Source of the DNA: Limnomonas spitsbergensis
Lineage: Eukaryota > Chlorophyta > Chlorophyceae > Chlamydomonadales
DNA length: 64,000 nucleotides
Assembly: GCA_037349105.1 (NCBI GenBank)
Contig: JAYJMM010000112.1
Coordinates: 1,488,001-1,552,000 of the forward strand
Reading direction: 5' to 3'
Shown: piece after piece, positions 63,091 through 64,000 of the stretch
How the letters are laid out: every line of letters begins with the position of its first letter
Numbering within the stretch: position 1 is the first letter of the stretch
The notes under the pieces: generated by a model
Databases searched by the model: none
The model's input: only the letters and a program-made list of their open reading frames with translations
What the model was told of the DNA's origin: nothing
Position numbers and translations under genes: made by a program

Positions 63091-63806
63091 TGAGGGAGGG
63101 TCTTGCATGGAATTGGCTCGTTGAGAGGAGGGAAATCCCGCAAACCTGCACATCTTGGAGAAGACCAAAGCACGTGACAGAGGGCCATGAAAGCAATGAT
63201 CTTGAGAGGCTGAAGAGGGAAGGCATTTCATGCCGATGGCAACTGGAGATGTGCACCGACCGGCATCTTAGAAAATACATTTGACAGGTCGCCCTGGTGC
63301 CAGTATGATCTTCCGAGGCTATAACAGTCGTGACATCAGTTCGTGGACCCATCGAGATGGGCATGAGCTGCATCCTTGAGAATGAAGGAAACATGGATAT
63401 TTCGTGACGGATCTCCAGCCTGATGGATAGAAACTAAGGAAGAACACTAGCTTGCGATACATTATTATTGATGGATGTCCTCCTTTCCAATACTCGCACG
63501 TGCGGCCAAATTGTAGACTGCATTCTCTTCTGAGCCTGATCAGCATTTTAATGACAGCCAGGATTGAGTCCCAGCGTTAGCCAGTGATACATCAAGTTCG
63601 TCTTATAGGAATTAAGGGCTGGGACTTTTTTTTATAGATTCTTGTGACAAGGACTGCACCGTGGCTGTATTTAAATGCCAGCAACCTGGATGAATGGTAT
63701 GGAACTCTTACACGATGGCTTTTGTACATGGGCCCCCTATAATTCCTGTAGCATTATGTATTGTGGTGGTTATGAGGAACCCACCACGCTACTTATAATC
63801 AGCCAG

Positions 63807-64000
63807 GGCACTGGCGGCCGCACGTGGGGCTCTGATCTGCTGGGTGCATTAGAGGAGCTGGAGCGGGGGGCAGCCACCCCCACCTTGCGCGAGGCAGCAG
63901 CTGCCCTACAGCGCCTACCCGTCACAGAGGTGTTGGCACTTGTTGACGCAGCCTACGAGCAAGCACGGCTGGACGCAAGCGGCGGTGGGGACCCTACCAC
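63807..64000 (+). CDS. Unknown protein, partial exon running off the right edge
   Basis: From a likely acceptor (cag at 63804-63806) the frame is open to the end of the window, encoding GTGGRTWGSDLLGALEELER, an Ala-rich helix and LPVTEVLALVDAAYEQARLD, then GGGDPTT. GC-rich third positions and helical heptads suggest real coding sequence. A frameshifted relative lies on the minus strand at 4650-5267. I do not know the family; it could be a host gene family or part of a mobile element. Confidence 0.55.

Overview
The window looks like nuclear DNA of a green alga. Its genes are split by many GT-AG introns, and they encode a pheophorbide a oxygenase-type plastid enzyme, a NIN-like RWP-RK regulator, a HRD1 ubiquitin ligase and a plant-type peroxisomal acyl-CoA oxidase 4. 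A long ankyrin protein built on a 'LLEWPxHAPRAD' repeat reminded me of prasinophyte genomes such as Cymbomonas; that is an impression, not a search result. There is no operon structure, CRISPR array or recognisable tRNA/rRNA.

Layout, left to right: an F-box-like/ankyrin gene (+, 52-1557). A repeat-rich stretch with a decayed gene on the minus strand (about 4650-5267). A pheophorbide a oxygenase (PAO) gene (+, 11 exons, 7262-15596). A cluster of dispersed repeats (15.7-18.1 kb). A NIN-like protein (NLP) gene (+, about 20143-27542). A protein phosphatase 2C gene (+, 6 exons, 31013-33801). A convergent HRD1/synoviolin gene (-, 11 exons, 41212 down to 34760). A head-to-head peroxisomal acyl-CoA oxidase/dehydrogenase of the ACX4 type (+, about 41589-57747, ending in SKL). 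An SFT2-type Golgi membrane protein (+, 6 exons, 58669-63090) with an unrelated antisense ORF in its last intron. At the right edge is the start of a gene that is a relative of the decayed gene at the left end. I assembled exons by reading protein similarity across frames. In PAO, PP2C, HRD1 and SFT2 every junction keeps phase, giving about 604, 373, 787-804 and 161 residues. The 5' ends of NLP and ACX4 are uncertain.

The most unusual signal is not a gene. In all six spliced genes, introns carry tandem, decayed copies of the neighbouring exon-intron junction: the last or first 10-60 exon bases plus flanking intron, repeated 2-7 times at about 50-110 bp spacing. In ACX4 one such 3' splice site appears to have been amplified to about 53 copies of a 49-bp unit, next to about 30 copies of an unrelated 71-bp unit, making a 5.5-kb intron. 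Many copied units contain telomere-like TTTAGGG/CCCTGAA motifs. This looks like intron growth by duplication across splice junctions, and it floods introns with decoy splice sites.

Three families of dispersed short elements (called A, B and C below) fill introns and intergenic DNA; one family A copy begins directly after a 5' splice site. Functionally, chlorophyll breakdown (PAO), nitrogen-status regulation (NLP) and peroxisomal beta-oxidation (ACX4) all belong to nutrient remobilisation, but nothing in the sequence shows that they are co-regulated.
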